Assembly (NCBI GenBank): GCA_023954855.1
Contig: JAGSGY010000026.1
Location: 1 to 63,178 of the forward strand
DNA length: 63,178 bases
Reading direction: 5' to 3'
Source of the DNA: Pseudomonadota bacterium
GTDB taxonomy: Bacteria; Myxococcota_A; UBA796; GCA-2862545
Part shown: positions 8,601 through 17,747 of the stretch, piece after piece
Layout: every line of letters starts with the position of its first letter
Numbering within the stretch: the first letter of the stretch is position 1
Position numbers and translations under genes: made by a program
Notes under the pieces: generated by a model
Databases searched by the model: none
Told to the model about the DNA's origin: nothing
The model's input: only the letters and a program-made list of their open reading frames with translations

Positions 8601-9055
8601 TGCGGGTGCTGTTTGTGTGCTTGGGCAACATCTGTCGAAGCCCTATGGCCCACGGCCTGATGGAAGAGAAGCTGCGCCGAGCGGGTGTGGCTGGAGTCGC
8701 GGTCGACTCGTGTGGCACTGGTGCTTGGCATGCGGGAGAGCTCGCGGATCCGCGTACACGCGCGGTACTCGCCAAGCACAATGTGGGGCTCGACCATCGC
8801 GCTCGCCAGCTCCGGGACGACGACTTCGAACGCTTCGATCTGTTGTTAGCGATGGATCGCGCCAACCTTCGCGACATGACCCGCCGCTGTCCGGCCGAAC
8901 ACGTGGACAAACTGCATCTCACTCTGGCCCCGATCGACCGGGTGGATGTGCCGGACCCGTACTACGGCGGACCGAGCGGCTTTGATGACGTGTACGCCAT
9001 GCTCGATGAGGCGCTTGAGCACTGGGTGAGCCAGGTGCAGTCCTCGCTCCCGTGA
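8600..9055 (+). CDS. Low-molecular-weight protein-tyrosine phosphatase family
   Basis: The protein is a cytosolic phosphatase of the LMW-PTP/arsenate reductase fold. The P-loop C7LGNICR13S is at the N-terminus and the general acid is Asp119 in the PDPYYGG motif, as in true LMW-PTPs. The length of 151 residues is normal. The substrate is unknown: it could act on phosphotyrosine proteins, exopolysaccharide tyrosine kinases or phosphoarginine. It starts inside the stop of the RelA/SpoT-like gene and is followed at once by a terminator whose stem includes its stop codon. Confidence 0.93.
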   Translation: MRVLFVCLGNICRSPMAHGLMEEKLRRAGVAGVAVDSCGTGAWHAGELADPRTRAVLAKHNVGLDHRARQLRDDDFERFDLLLAMDRANLRDMTRRCPAEHVDKLHLTLAPIDRVDVPDPYYGGPSGFDDVYAMLDEALEHWVSQVQSSLP

Positions 9056-9070
9056 CCGGGTCACGGTTTT
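9050..9070 (+). terminator. Intrinsic terminator overlapping the phosphatase stop codon
   Basis: CCGTGAC (9050-9056) pairs perfectly with GTCACGG (9060-9066) around a three-base loop and is followed by TTTT. The TGA stop (9053-9055) lies inside the left arm. It closes the 7049-9055 operon. No further gene is seen in the 220 bases before the kinase. Confidence 0.75.
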
Positions 9071-9292
9071 CGAAGCTTCACTTGCTGGCTGCGCTCGATC
9101 TCGAGAAGAGGGCGGTGCTGGTGGCGTCCTTTGGCCCCTAGGGACGGGCGATTGCCCTGGATGTGCCGGAAAGATCACCGCTGCCGGCTTTTGCGCGTTT
9201 GGTCCATCACGGGGCTTGCATGGGGCCATCGACGGCCTGCACCGCGGACGGAGCGCGTCAACAGGCGGATCTCAGGCTAGGCTCTGGCCGCA

Positions 9293-10840
9293 TTGCAGAC
9301 CTCGCCCTACCACTGGATCTCGCGACTTGGCACCGGCTCTTCGGGCGAAGTGTGGGCCGCGGTGCGCTCCGGAAAGGAGATCGCGGTCAAGGTCCTCCGA
9401 AGCCGCCCTGGCTCCGCGCACGGTGAGGCTCTTCGTCGTGAGATGCGGCTGGGCCCGATTCTCGCGGGTCACCCGAACATTGTCGCGGTGGACCGGGTCG
9501 AGCAGGTGCAGGGGGCGCTGCATCTCGAGATGGAGTGGGTTCGCGGCCCTTCGCTCGCAGACGTACTCGCTTGGCGAGCCGAGAAGGGGCAGCCTCCGCT
9601 TCCGCCCTCTGTGGTGGTGCCTTGGGCCATTCAGGTGCTGAGCGCGCTCGACTGGGCGGGTAGTCGCGTCGCGCCCACGCAGCCCTCATCCTTTGTGCAT
9701 CGGGACATCAAGCCTGCGAACTTACTGCTCGACACCGATGGCCGCCTTCGCATCACCGACTTTGGGATTGCGCGGGCCGAAGCCGAGCTGGGCTTTCAGA
9801 CGACCCATGCGGGAACGGTCAAGGGCTCCCCCCGGTACATGGCGCCCGAGATTCTTTCGGAAGCCAAGGTCGATGCGCGCGCCGACCAGTTCTCTCTCGG
9901 TGCGGTGATGTACCAGCTGATGATGGGCGAGCCGCTCTACCGAGGAGGCGACCTCGCGGCGACCTTGCTCGAGGCACTCGAAGCGGACGTCGGTCCGCGT
10001 CTCGATGCCTTCAACGGGCCGATTCGCGTGCGCAAGATCCTGACGACCTTGCTGGCCAAGGACCGAAACCACCGGTACACCAACCACCGCGTCGCTGCGG
10101 ATGCACTGCGGGCCCTCCGCCTGTCGGGTTCGGGGGTGCAGACCTACCTTCCGAAACTGCTCGAGGCGGTTCCGGTTGAAATCCAGGATGCGGGCGGCCC
10201 GTCTCTCTCGCGGCTGCCGGACCTCGGTGGTTTCGCCGAATATCCAACCGGGACCGACGATATACGCCTGGCTGCGGACACCTTGGACCTACCGAGCCTG
10301 GACCTCGACGTGTCGATTCCCCCAGTCTCGGCCCTGCTGGCGGACCGAGACAAGGGCGACACCGTTCCGCTTCGGCGAGGGTTTCTCGACGACCCCGCGA
10401 CCGAGCGCTCGGTGACCCACAAAGGCTATTCTTCCGACCTCGCACGGGACTTAGCAGCACTCGAGGATGGGTCGGTCACCGCCCCCATTCCGATGCACGA
10501 CGACGAAGAGGACACGGTCCTCAAGAGCATGGACGAGCTGGCTCACGAGCTCAGCCTTCTGGGCATTGGCGGCGATGAGCACACGGTCGCGAGCATCGAG
10601 CTGCCCGAAGAGAGCAGTCTCTCCGAGACCGATGGCCACAATGAGCGCACCGTGGTGCTGCCAGAGGTCGAGGTTCGCGCTCCGCCACCGCCACGCACGC
10701 CAGTGCGGCCTCCTCCGCAGGTCGACGACGGGGCGATTCCGGTGTGGGTCTACGGCGCGGTCGGGTGCAGCTTCGTTCTGCTCGCCCTCGCCGTGGTCAT
10801 TGCTGGCGTGGCCGTCGGGTTGCTGCTCGCGCGGATGTAG
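9293..10840 (+). CDS. Membrane-anchored eukaryote-like Ser/Thr protein kinase
   Basis: The start is a TTG that places the Gly-rich loop (GTGSSGEVW) near residue 13, as expected. Kinase motifs follow: the ATP-binding Lys of AVKVL, FVHRDIKPANLLLD around residue 136, DFGIARA around 156, and GSPRYMAPE with the Asp of RADQFSLG. A disordered acidic and Thr-rich region follows from about residue 280 and may carry phosphorylation sites. A single transmembrane helix at about 487-512 is followed by only a few residues (LLARM). It therefore has no extracellular sensor, unlike PknB types. It probably signals from the membrane on cytosolic input. Confidence 0.93.
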   Translation: MQTSPYHWISRLGTGSSGEVWAAVRSGKEIAVKVLRSRPGSAHGEALRREMRLGPILAGHPNIVAVDRVEQVQGALHLEMEWVRGPSLADVLAWRAEKGQPPLPPSVVVPWAIQVLSALDWAGSRVAPTQPSSFVHRDIKPANLLLDTDGRLRITDFGIARAEAELGFQTTHAGTVKGSPRYMAPEILSEAKVDARADQFSLGAVMYQLMMGEPLYRGGDLAATLLEALEADVGPRLDAFNGPIRVRKILTTLLAKDRNHRYTNHRVAADALRALRLSGSGVQTYLPKLLEAVPVEIQDAGGPSLSRLPDLGGFAEYPTGTDDIRLAADTLDLPSLDLDVSIPPVSALLADRDKGDTVPLRRGFLDDPATERSVTHKGYSSDLARDLAALEDGSVTAPIPMHDDEEDTVLKSMDELAHELSLLGIGGDEHTVASIELPEESSLSETDGHNERTVVLPEVEVRAPPPPRTPVRPPPQVDDGAIPVWVYGAVGCSFVLLALAVVIAGVAVGLLLARM

Positions 10841-10843
10841 GCG

Positions 10844-11479
10844 CTAGTTCGGGACCTTCACGGTGATCGTGCTCGCGAGCTCGCCGTCGGTCAGGCTAAT
10901 CGCGGCGATGGTGCCCTGTTCGGAGGGAACGACGAGCGAGACGATCTTGTTCTTGCCCTCGGTGATCTCGTGTCGAGTCACGGCGCCGCGTTTGCCGAGC
11001 TCGGCCTGCCAGTGTGCCTCGATAGCGTCTTGCGACCCGCCCGCGTGCTGCATCATCAGCATGTAGGTGGTGCCGTTGCCGTCCTTGCTGCTGTTTGCGA
11101 AGGCGATCTCGGCGCCCTTGGGCACCGCGAGTGGGAAGCCCGCCGGCACCTCGCCGTCGGTGCCAGCAGTGAACTCGACCTTGGTTCCGTCCGCGCCGGT
11201 GAAGTCGAGGGTGGCGCCGTCGTCGTCGCCGTTGAGCACCATCGTGCCTTCTTCGGTCTTCATGCTGATCGTACCGGTCTTCTGGTCGATCTCGAGGTCG
11301 TCGATGTCGGTGGCGGCCTCGATGACCTTCTCGGTGATGGCCTCGGCAGCCCGCTCTTCGAGCGCATCCGTCCAAGACGAGGATGAGGATGACGAAGAGC
11401 CTCCACCGCCTCCGCCGCAACAGCAGCAGCCCGTGGCGTACAGCAAGGCGATGGCGGGAATCGTGAGGCGAATCAGCAT
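10844..11479 (-). CDS. Hypothetical lipoprotein with Cys4-Gly6-Ser8 linker
   Basis: The ATG at 11479, preceded by GGGAGACCTCC, begins a signal peptide ending in ATGC, a lipobox. The longer reading from 11626 is not supported. Right after the lipidated Cys come three more Cys, a run of Gly and a run of Ser (CCCCGGGGGG then SSSSSSSS), an unusually simple tether. The globular part is about 180 residues, mostly beta, with DDDG- and DGTK-rich turns and an ending (ASTITVKVP) typical of small beta domains. No family was recognised. It is divergent from the threonine operon. Confidence 0.8.
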   Translation of the reverse strand: MLIRLTIPAIALLYATGCCCCGGGGGGSSSSSSSSWTDALEERAAEAITEKVIEAATDIDDLEIDQKTGTISMKTEEGTMVLNGDDDGATLDFTGADGTKVEFTAGTDGEVPAGFPLAVPKGAEIAFANSSKDGNGTTYMLMMQHAGGSQDAIEAHWQAELGKRGAVTRHEITEGKNKIVSLVVPSEQGTIAAISLTDGELASTITVKVPN

Positions 11480-11624
11480 GGAGGTCTCCCGGCTCGGATA
11501 GAGCGGCTCAATGCCCATGTGATGCCTGGTGCAGTCGGGTTTTGCAAGGGCGCTCGGCTCGGTCTCGCGTGTGTGCGCGCGTAGGCGCAGGACACAGGGC
11601 CGCTGGCAGGCTAGTCGCGTGGGC

Positions 11625-14144
11625 ATGCGGATCGAGGTTCACAAGTTTGGAGGCACCAGCGTCGGCTCGGCCGAACGCATCGCCAACGCTGCGCGTCTCT
11701 CACGAGATGCGGCGTCGCGGTGTGCGCTGGTGGTGGTCAGTTCTGCGATGAGTGGGGTCACTGACGCCCTCGTCGGCGCGGCACGGCGTGCGGCTGCCGG
11801 GCAGCTCGAGGAGGCTACGGCCGACTTCGCAGCCATGCGTGTGCGCCATCGCGAGACCGCAGAGGCGCTAGCGCTTCCGGAAGAGCGCGAGGCCCTTCAG
11901 GCCGAGCTCGAAGGTCTTCTCGATGGCATCGAGGCGTTGCTCGCGGCTGTCGTCCAGCTCGGTGACCTTCCGCCACGTGCCGAAGACCGGGTGCTCTGCA
12001 CCGGCGAGAAGCTCGCCATTCGTCTGGTCGCCGCAGCGATTCGGGCGCAGGGTGGCAAGGCGGTGGCCGTCGATGCCGACACCTTCCTCGAGACCGACGG
12101 CAACTTCGGCTCGGCCTCGCCCCTTGATGGCGTCGCCGACCGCACGACGCGGGCTGCGCTTCGCCCGTTGCTCGAGCAGGGCACAATTGCGGTCGTCACC
12201 GGCTTCACCGGCCGAGCCCCCGACGGTGCGACGACGACGCTCGGCCGCGGCGGCAGCGACCTCACCGCCACCGTGCTCGCAGCCGCTCTCGATGCCGATG
12301 AAGTCACGATTTGGACCGATGTGGACGGCGTCTACTCAGCAGATCCCCGCATGGTCTCGGGCGCACGCCCCATCGCCCACCTCAACTACCGCGAGGCGGC
12401 CGAACTCTCGTTCTACGGTGCCAAGGTCCTGCATCAGCGCACGATGATTCCGGTCGTCGCCCAGGGCATTCCTGTGCTCACGCGCAGCTCGCTGCGTCCG
12501 GAGCTCCCGGGCACCATGGTGGATGGCCGCTTCTCGCCCGGATCCCACCCGGTCAAGGGCATCAGCGCGGTCAAGGACCAGGCGCTGGTGTCCCTCGAGG
12601 GCAAGGGCATGGCAGGCGTTCCCGGCATCGCGGCCCGCATGTTCGGCGCCCTCGCCGAGCGGGACATCAGCGTGACCATGATCTCGCAGTCCTCTTCGGA
12701 GTCGTCGATCTGCATCGCGGTGCCCAGCAGCCAGGCGAGCGCCGCGGAGTCGGTGCTACGGCGCGCCTTCCGTCGTGACCTCTCGGCAGGACTCGTCGAA
12801 GAAGTGGCCGTGCGCCCGAGCGTGGCTCTCGTTGCCGCCGTCGGGCTCGGCATGGCCCAGCATCCGCGCATTGCGGTCCGGGTCTTCGAGGCGGTCGCCG
12901 ACGCCGAGGTCAACGTGCTCGCCATCGCGCAGGGCAGCTCGGAGCTGAACATCACGGTGGCCGTCGAGAGTCGGGACATCGCCGCGGCGGTGGGGGCCAT
13001 TCACGGCATGTTCGGCCTCGATCGCAAGGACACCGGCTCGGACGTGCGCGAGCGCATGGACGTGCTGCTCGTCGGCTGTGGCAACGTTGGCCGACGCGTC
13101 ATCGAGCTCGTGGAAGAGCGTCGAGCCCATGCACTTCAGCGCTTCGGCATGGACATTCGCGTGGTCGGCCTGGCCGACTCGAGCGGGTTCCTGTTCGCGC
13201 CGAGTGGCCTCGACGATGTCGGTGCGATTCTCGCGGCCAAGAGCAGCGGAACGCGCGTGGCCACCCTGCCCGGAGCTGTCGCGACCTCCGATGCCGTCGA
13301 CTTCGTGAACGAAGCGGCGAACTGGCGACTTGTGCGACCGGTTCTCGTCGACTGCACCGCCTCGCCCAGCACCCTGCCGGCCTTCCGAGCCGCCCTTGCC
13401 TCGGGCATGGACGTGGTGACCGCGAACAAGGTGCCGCTCGCCGGCTCACTCGAGGACTACACGGCTCTCGAGACCGCTGTCCGGGAAGGAGGGCGCTTGC
13501 TTCGCGCCGAGGCGACCGTGGGCGCGGGCCTGCCGATTGTCGACACCCTCGAGATGCTGCTCGCGACCGGCGATGCACTCTCGTCGGCCGAGGGCTGCTT
13601 GTCTGGCACTCTCGGATACGTGATGAGTGGCCTCGAAGCGGGACAGAAGCTGTCCGAGGTGGTCCGCGAGGCCCACGCGAACGGCTACACCGAGCCCGAC
13701 CCGGTGGCCGACCTGTCTGGCGCCGACGTCGGCCGCAAGGCCACGATTCTCGCGCGCTGGACGGGGCTCGCGCCCTCCGCCGAGGTGTCGCTCGAAGGGC
13801 TGGTTCCCGCAGACTGGGAGGGCTTGCCTCTCGATGAGCTCTTCGCCCGGCTCGAGACCCTCGATGATGCGATGGAAGCCCGCGTGGGCGCTCTTCGCGA
13901 GCGCGGCGAAGTGCTTCGCTACGTCGCTCAGGTCACCGCCGACGGCATCGAGGTGGGGCCGACGGCAGTGTCCGCGGACTCGCCAGTGGGCCGCCTACAG
14001 GGCACCGACAACATCCTCGTCCTGCAGTCCGAGCGCTATGCCTCGCGACCGCTGGTCATCACTGGACCGGGCGCAGGAATCGATGTGACCGCCATGGGCG
14101 TGCTCGGCGACCTGTTCCGGATTGCCGCCGAGCGGAGGACCTGA
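11625..14144 (+). CDS. thrA: Bifunctional aspartokinase / homoserine dehydrogenase
   Basis: The fused enzyme catalyses the first and third steps from aspartate to homoserine. The aspartokinase domain begins KFGGTSVG and contains WTDVDGVYSADPRMV. Two ACT domains (about residues 310-460, with VPGIAARMFGALAERDIS and ITVAVESR) should bind the feedback inhibitor. The dehydrogenase starts at about 478 with the Rossmann loop VGCGNVGRR and carries ANKVPLAGS and GCLSGTLGYVMSGLE. At 839 residues the length equals E. coli ThrA (about 820). ATG 11625 is chosen because it begins directly at the conserved strand; GTG 11619 is possible. The stop overlaps thrB by one base. The symbol could equally be metL, but linkage to thrB and thrC favours thrA. 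Confidence 0.95.
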   Translation: MRIEVHKFGGTSVGSAERIANAARLSRDAASRCALVVVSSAMSGVTDALVGAARRAAAGQLEEATADFAAMRVRHRETAEALALPEEREALQAELEGLLDGIEALLAAVVQLGDLPPRAEDRVLCTGEKLAIRLVAAAIRAQGGKAVAVDADTFLETDGNFGSASPLDGVADRTTRAALRPLLEQGTIAVVTGFTGRAPDGATTTLGRGGSDLTATVLAAALDADEVTIWTDVDGVYSADPRMVSGARPIAHLNYREAAELSFYGAKVLHQRTMIPVVAQGIPVLTRSSLRPELPGTMVDGRFSPGSHPVKGISAVKDQALVSLEGKGMAGVPGIAARMFGALAERDISVTMISQSSSESSICIAVPSSQASAAESVLRRAFRRDLSAGLVEEVAVRPSVALVAAVGLGMAQHPRIAVRVFEAVADAEVNVLAIAQGSSELNITVAVESRDIAAAVGAIHGMFGLDRKDTGSDVRERMDVLLVGCGNVGRRVIELVEERRAHALQRFGMDIRVVGLADSSGFLFAPSGLDDVGAILAAKSSGTRVATLPGAVATSDAVDFVNEAANWRLVRPVLVDCTASPSTLPAFRAALASGMDVVTANKVPLAGSLEDYTALETAVREGGRLLRAEATVGAGLPIVDTLEMLLATGDALSSAEGCLSGTLGYVMSGLEAGQKLSEVVREAHANGYTEPDPVADLSGADVGRKATILARWTGLAPSAEVSLEGLVPADWEGLPLDELFARLETLDDAMEARVGALRERGEVLRYVAQVTADGIEVGPTAVSADSPVGRLQGTDNILVLQSERYASRPLVITGPGAGIDVTAMGVLGDLFRIAAERRT

Positions 14145-15082
14145 TGCCTTCTGTAGCCGCATTTGCCCCCGCGACCGTCGCCAACCTGGCGGCGGGCTTC
14201 GATGTACTCGGGCTCGCGCTCTCCGGCGTCGGCGATACCGTGATCGCCCGCAGTTGCGACCGTCCAGGAGTGCACATCACCCGCATCGACGGGGATGGCG
14301 GAGTGCTGCCCACCGAGGCCTCGCGCAACACCGCAGGCATCGCCGCCATCGCGACCCTGCGCCGTGCTGGCGTCGAGATGGGCGTTGAGCTGGAGCTCAA
14401 AAAAGGTCTGCCCATCGGTTCGGGCCTCGGGTCCAGCGCGGCGAGCGCTGCGGCTGCGGCGATGGCGGTGAACCTTCTCGTCGGCTCTCCCCTGCGCAAG
14501 ACGGAGCTCATCGAGCCCTGCCTCGAGGCCGAGGAGCACGTGTCTGGGCGGCACGCCGACAACCTCGCTCCAGCACTACTCGGCGGCCTGGTGCTCGTGC
14601 GCAGCGTCGACCCGATGGACTTCGTTCGCCTGCCGATTCCCGAGGACCTCGTGCTCGCCGTCGTCTCTCCGGACTTCGTGCTCGAGACCCGCAAGGCTCG
14701 TGAGGTCCTGCCCTCCGAGGTTCCGCTCTCCGCGATGATTCGCAACAGCGCCAACCTGGGCTCGCTGGTCGCCGCCTGCTTCTCTGGGGACCTGTCCCTG
14801 CTCGGCCGCTCGATCACGGACGAGGTCGTCACGCCGGCGCGTGCCGCGTTGATTCCCGGGTGCGCGGACGTCATTGCCTCTGCGCTCGAGGCCGGAGCCC
14901 TCGGTGCCAGCATCTCGGGTGCAGGCCCCGCCGTCTTCGCGATCTGCCGGTCACCGCGCTCTGCCCGAGAGGTGGGTCAGGCCATGCAGGCTGCATATGC
15001 AGCTGCCGGGCTCGAGTCCGTCCTTCACCTGTCTCCCGCGACTGCCCCCGGCGCGCGTCGCGTCGCTCTGGAGTCCCTGTGA
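14144..15082 (+). CDS. thrB: Homoserine kinase (GHMP family)
   Basis: The enzyme phosphorylates homoserine with ATP. The N-terminal AFAPATVANLAAGFDVLGLAL is the family signature and GLPIGSGLGSSAASAAA is the GHMP phosphate loop. The C-terminal ISGAGPAVFAI matches the third GHMP motif. Its length of 312 residues is normal. It starts in the thrA stop (TGATG) and its own stop overlaps the thrC start (GTGA), so the three proteins are translationally coupled. Confidence 0.96.
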   Translation: MPSVAAFAPATVANLAAGFDVLGLALSGVGDTVIARSCDRPGVHITRIDGDGGVLPTEASRNTAGIAAIATLRRAGVEMGVELELKKGLPIGSGLGSSAASAAAAAMAVNLLVGSPLRKTELIEPCLEAEEHVSGRHADNLAPALLGGLVLVRSVDPMDFVRLPIPEDLVLAVVSPDFVLETRKAREVLPSEVPLSAMIRNSANLGSLVAACFSGDLSLLGRSITDEVVTPARAALIPGCADVIASALEAGALGASISGAGPAVFAICRSPRSAREVGQAMQAAYAAAGLESVLHLSPATAPGARRVALESL

Positions 15083-16353
15083 GCTTTCATCTCGCCTGTG
15101 TCGGCTGTGGCACCACCTACGATGGACTCAAGCTGCGCTACCGCTGCGACTGCGGAGAGACCCTCGACGTCATCCATGATCTCGAGCGCCTCAAGGGCAC
15201 CCTCAGCACGGCGACCTTCGACGCGCGTCGCATCTCGCGCGACCGCCTCGACAAGTCCGGCGTCTGGCGCTTCCGCGAGCTGATTCTCGATGTGGCCCCC
15301 GAGCACGTGGTGACCAAGCCCGAGGGCAACACCAACCTCTACGATGCGCCTCGCGTCGCCAGCTGGGTGGGCCTCGACGCGCTGGCCCTCAAGCACGAGG
15401 GCGAGAACCCCACCGGTTCGTTCAAGGACCGTGGCATGACCGGCGGTGTCACCGCTGCCAAGCGGCTTGGCGCGACCCGAGTGGCGTGTGCGTCGACCGG
15501 CAACACTTCGGCCTCGATGGCCTCCTACGCGGCCCAAGCGGGCATGGAGGCGCTGGTCTTCATCCCCGACGGCGAGATTGCGTACGGCAAGCTCTCGCAG
15601 GCCCTCGCCTACGGTGCGCGTACAGCCCAAATCTCCGGCGACTTCGACAAGGCCATGGAGCTCGTGCAGGACCTCTGCAACGACGAGGGCATCTACCTGC
15701 TCAACAGCGTGAATCCCTTCCGCATCGAGGGCCAGAAGGCGATTGGCTTCGAGATCTTGCAAGACCTCGGCTGGCAGGTCCCAGACTGGATTGTGCTTCC
15801 CGGCGGCAACCTTGGGAACAACTCGGCGCTGTCGAAGGGCATGGCCGAGCTCTACGCACTGGGCTTGATCGACAAGCTGCCACGCATGGCTGTCGTCCAG
15901 GCGGCGGGCGCAAACCCGTTGTACAAGGCGTTCGCGGCCGAGACCGTCGAGCTCGAGCGGGTGTCGGCCAAGACCCTGGCGACCGCGATTCAGATCGGAA
16001 ACCCCGTGTCGTGGAAGAAGTCGATTCGCGGCTTGCTCGCCCTCGATGGCGTCGTGACCGAGGTCACCGACCAGGAAATCCTCGATGCCAAGGCCCAGGT
16101 CGATGGCCAGGGCATCGGAGCCGAGCCCGCGTCCTGCGCCACCGTGGCTGGAATCAAGCGCCTGGTCGCCGAGGGTGTGATTGCCCCCGATGCCCATGTG
16201 GTCGGCATCCTCACGGGCAACCTGCTCAAGGACCCCGACATCGTGGTCGGGTACCACAAGAGCACGCTCGAGGGCTTCACGTCGACCTATGCGAACGCAC
16301 CGACCCGGATTGGGTCCACGCTCGCCGATGTCAAAGCCTGGCTCGAGGGCTGA
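15079..16353 (+). CDS. thrC: Threonine synthase
   Basis: This PLP enzyme converts O-phosphohomoserine to threonine. A GTG start overlapping the thrB stop by four bases gives 424 residues. The N-terminus has a zinc-ribbon-like set of cysteines (CVGCGTTYDGLKLRYRCDCG), as in the archaeal and plant-like class. The PLP Lys is in NPTGSFKDRGM, the phosphate loop is GGNLGNN, and STGNTSASMASYAAQAG is conserved. The longer upstream frame inside thrB is ignored. The stop abuts, with no gap, the stop of the convergent sulfatase. Confidence 0.96.
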   Translation: MSFHLACVGCGTTYDGLKLRYRCDCGETLDVIHDLERLKGTLSTATFDARRISRDRLDKSGVWRFRELILDVAPEHVVTKPEGNTNLYDAPRVASWVGLDALALKHEGENPTGSFKDRGMTGGVTAAKRLGATRVACASTGNTSASMASYAAQAGMEALVFIPDGEIAYGKLSQALAYGARTAQISGDFDKAMELVQDLCNDEGIYLLNSVNPFRIEGQKAIGFEILQDLGWQVPDWIVLPGGNLGNNSALSKGMAELYALGLIDKLPRMAVVQAAGANPLYKAFAAETVELERVSAKTLATAIQIGNPVSWKKSIRGLLALDGVVTEVTDQEILDAKAQVDGQGIGAEPASCATVAGIKRLVAEGVIAPDAHVVGILTGNLLKDPDIVVGYHKSTLEGFTSTYANAPTRIGSTLADVKAWLEG

Positions 16354-17745
16354 TTACCAGCCGAGCGTGAGCTCTTCTTTGAGGCGGTCCATCTCGGCCG
16401 TCAGACGGGCGAGCTCTTCGGCTTCGGCCGTCGTCAGCGTGGTCGTATCGAGGGGCGAGCCCTCGTGGTACTCGCTGCTCGCCAGGTCGTAGAAGCGGTC
16501 GGTGTAGACCCCGGTCTGATCTTCGTTGCGGATCAGCTTGTGGGTCATGCTGCGCACGGTGCGGTTGTGGTAGGTGTGCACCCCGGGCCCGTTCGGGTAG
16601 AACTCCTCGGTAAACAGCAGCTCACGCGGGTTCTGGCTGGGGTCCTCGAGCACGTCGAGCAGCGAGTAGCCGTCGAGCTGCAGGGGCTGGCCGCGCGAGT
16701 CACCGCTCTCGACCGTGAGCGCCGAGGCGTCGACTCCGACGATGTCGGCGAGGGTCGGGAACACATCCACGAAGTGTACGAGGGCATCGGTCGTGCCGGG
16801 CTCGGGAACGTGAGGCCCGGTGACAATCATCGGCACCCGCACGCCGCCTTCGTAGACGGTTCCCTTGCCGCGTCCGCGGTCGTAGGGCTCTTCGATGGCG
16901 TCGCCGGGGGTGCCGTTGTCGGCCAGGTAGATGATCGTGAGGTCCTCGCGGACCTCGGGGTCAATGGAGTCGAGCAGCCGGGCGAGCTCCATGTCCGCGG
17001 CCTTCGTGTCGGCGTCGTACAGCGCGTAGGCCGAGTCGGACTCGGTGACGCCCATCGGGTTCAGATCGTCTGGCGGCACGTGCCAGGGCTTGTGTGCGGC
17101 GTTTAGGGCGACCCACAGGAACCAGGGCTCGGGCATGTCCTCGAGCATCTCGATGGCCTCGTTCACGGTGTCGGTGGTCATGTAGTCCTCGGACCACTCG
17201 ACTTCGCCGTCGACGTTCTTCTCCCAGTTGATGTAGCTGCGGGGTGTGTTGCCGGACTGGACCGCGTCGAGGGGGTTCGCAAGGGAGCCGCGGTGGTGGT
17301 TGAAACCCTGGTCGAGAGGGTGCTCTGTGGGCTGGTCACGGGTGAAGCGCACCATGTGCCACTTGCCGACTGCCGCGCTCGTGTAGTCGCCCTCGGCATG
17401 GGTGAGCATCTCTGGAATCGTCATCTCGTCCAGCGACAGGTCCCAGGTCTCGGTGTCTGGGTAGATCCATCGGCCGATGCCGTGTCGCGACGCGTGACGC
17501 CCAGTCTGCAGGCTGCCGCGTGAGGCAGAGCAGGTCGGGTTCGAGTAGGCGTTTCGGAACACCATGCCCTCGGCCGCCAACGCGTCGAGGGTGGGCGTAA
17601 AGGTCTCGCCCTCGGGGCCATAAGCGCCAGTCTTGTCCTCGCCGATATCGTCGCTGATGATCACCAGGATATTCGGACCTGGCGTGCGCTCAGTAGGCTT
17701 CTTGCACCCTGTGATGGCGAGTGCGAGGACGAGTACAAGGCGCAT
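16354..17745 (-). CDS. Sulfatase lipoprotein (formylglycine type)
   Basis: The protein is a secreted, lipid-anchored sulfatase that should hydrolyse a sulfate ester. The ATG at 17745 begins a signal ending in ITGC (Cys14). The mature part begins PNILVIISDD, whose Asp residues bind Ca, and the catalytic motif C72SASR76GSLQTGR is a proper formylglycine site, so it needs a maturase acting in trans. ADNGTPGD and GKGTVYEGGVRVPMIV are further family blocks. The substrate is unknown; length (463) fits arylsulfatase-like enzymes. It starts two bases after the glpK stop, so it is cotranscribed with glycerol kinase. No full FGE maturase gene is in the window. Confidence 0.93.
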   Translation of the reverse strand: MRLVLVLALAITGCKKPTERTPGPNILVIISDDIGEDKTGAYGPEGETFTPTLDALAAEGMVFRNAYSNPTCSASRGSLQTGRHASRHGIGRWIYPDTETWDLSLDEMTIPEMLTHAEGDYTSAAVGKWHMVRFTRDQPTEHPLDQGFNHHRGSLANPLDAVQSGNTPRSYINWEKNVDGEVEWSEDYMTTDTVNEAIEMLEDMPEPWFLWVALNAAHKPWHVPPDDLNPMGVTESDSAYALYDADTKAADMELARLLDSIDPEVREDLTIIYLADNGTPGDAIEEPYDRGRGKGTVYEGGVRVPMIVTGPHVPEPGTTDALVHFVDVFPTLADIVGVDASALTVESGDSRGQPLQLDGYSLLDVLEDPSQNPRELLFTEEFYPNGPGVHTYHNRTVRSMTHKLIRNEDQTGVYTDRFYDLASSEYHEGSPLDTTTLTTAEAEELARLTAEMDRLKEELTLGW

Positions 17746-17747
17746 GG

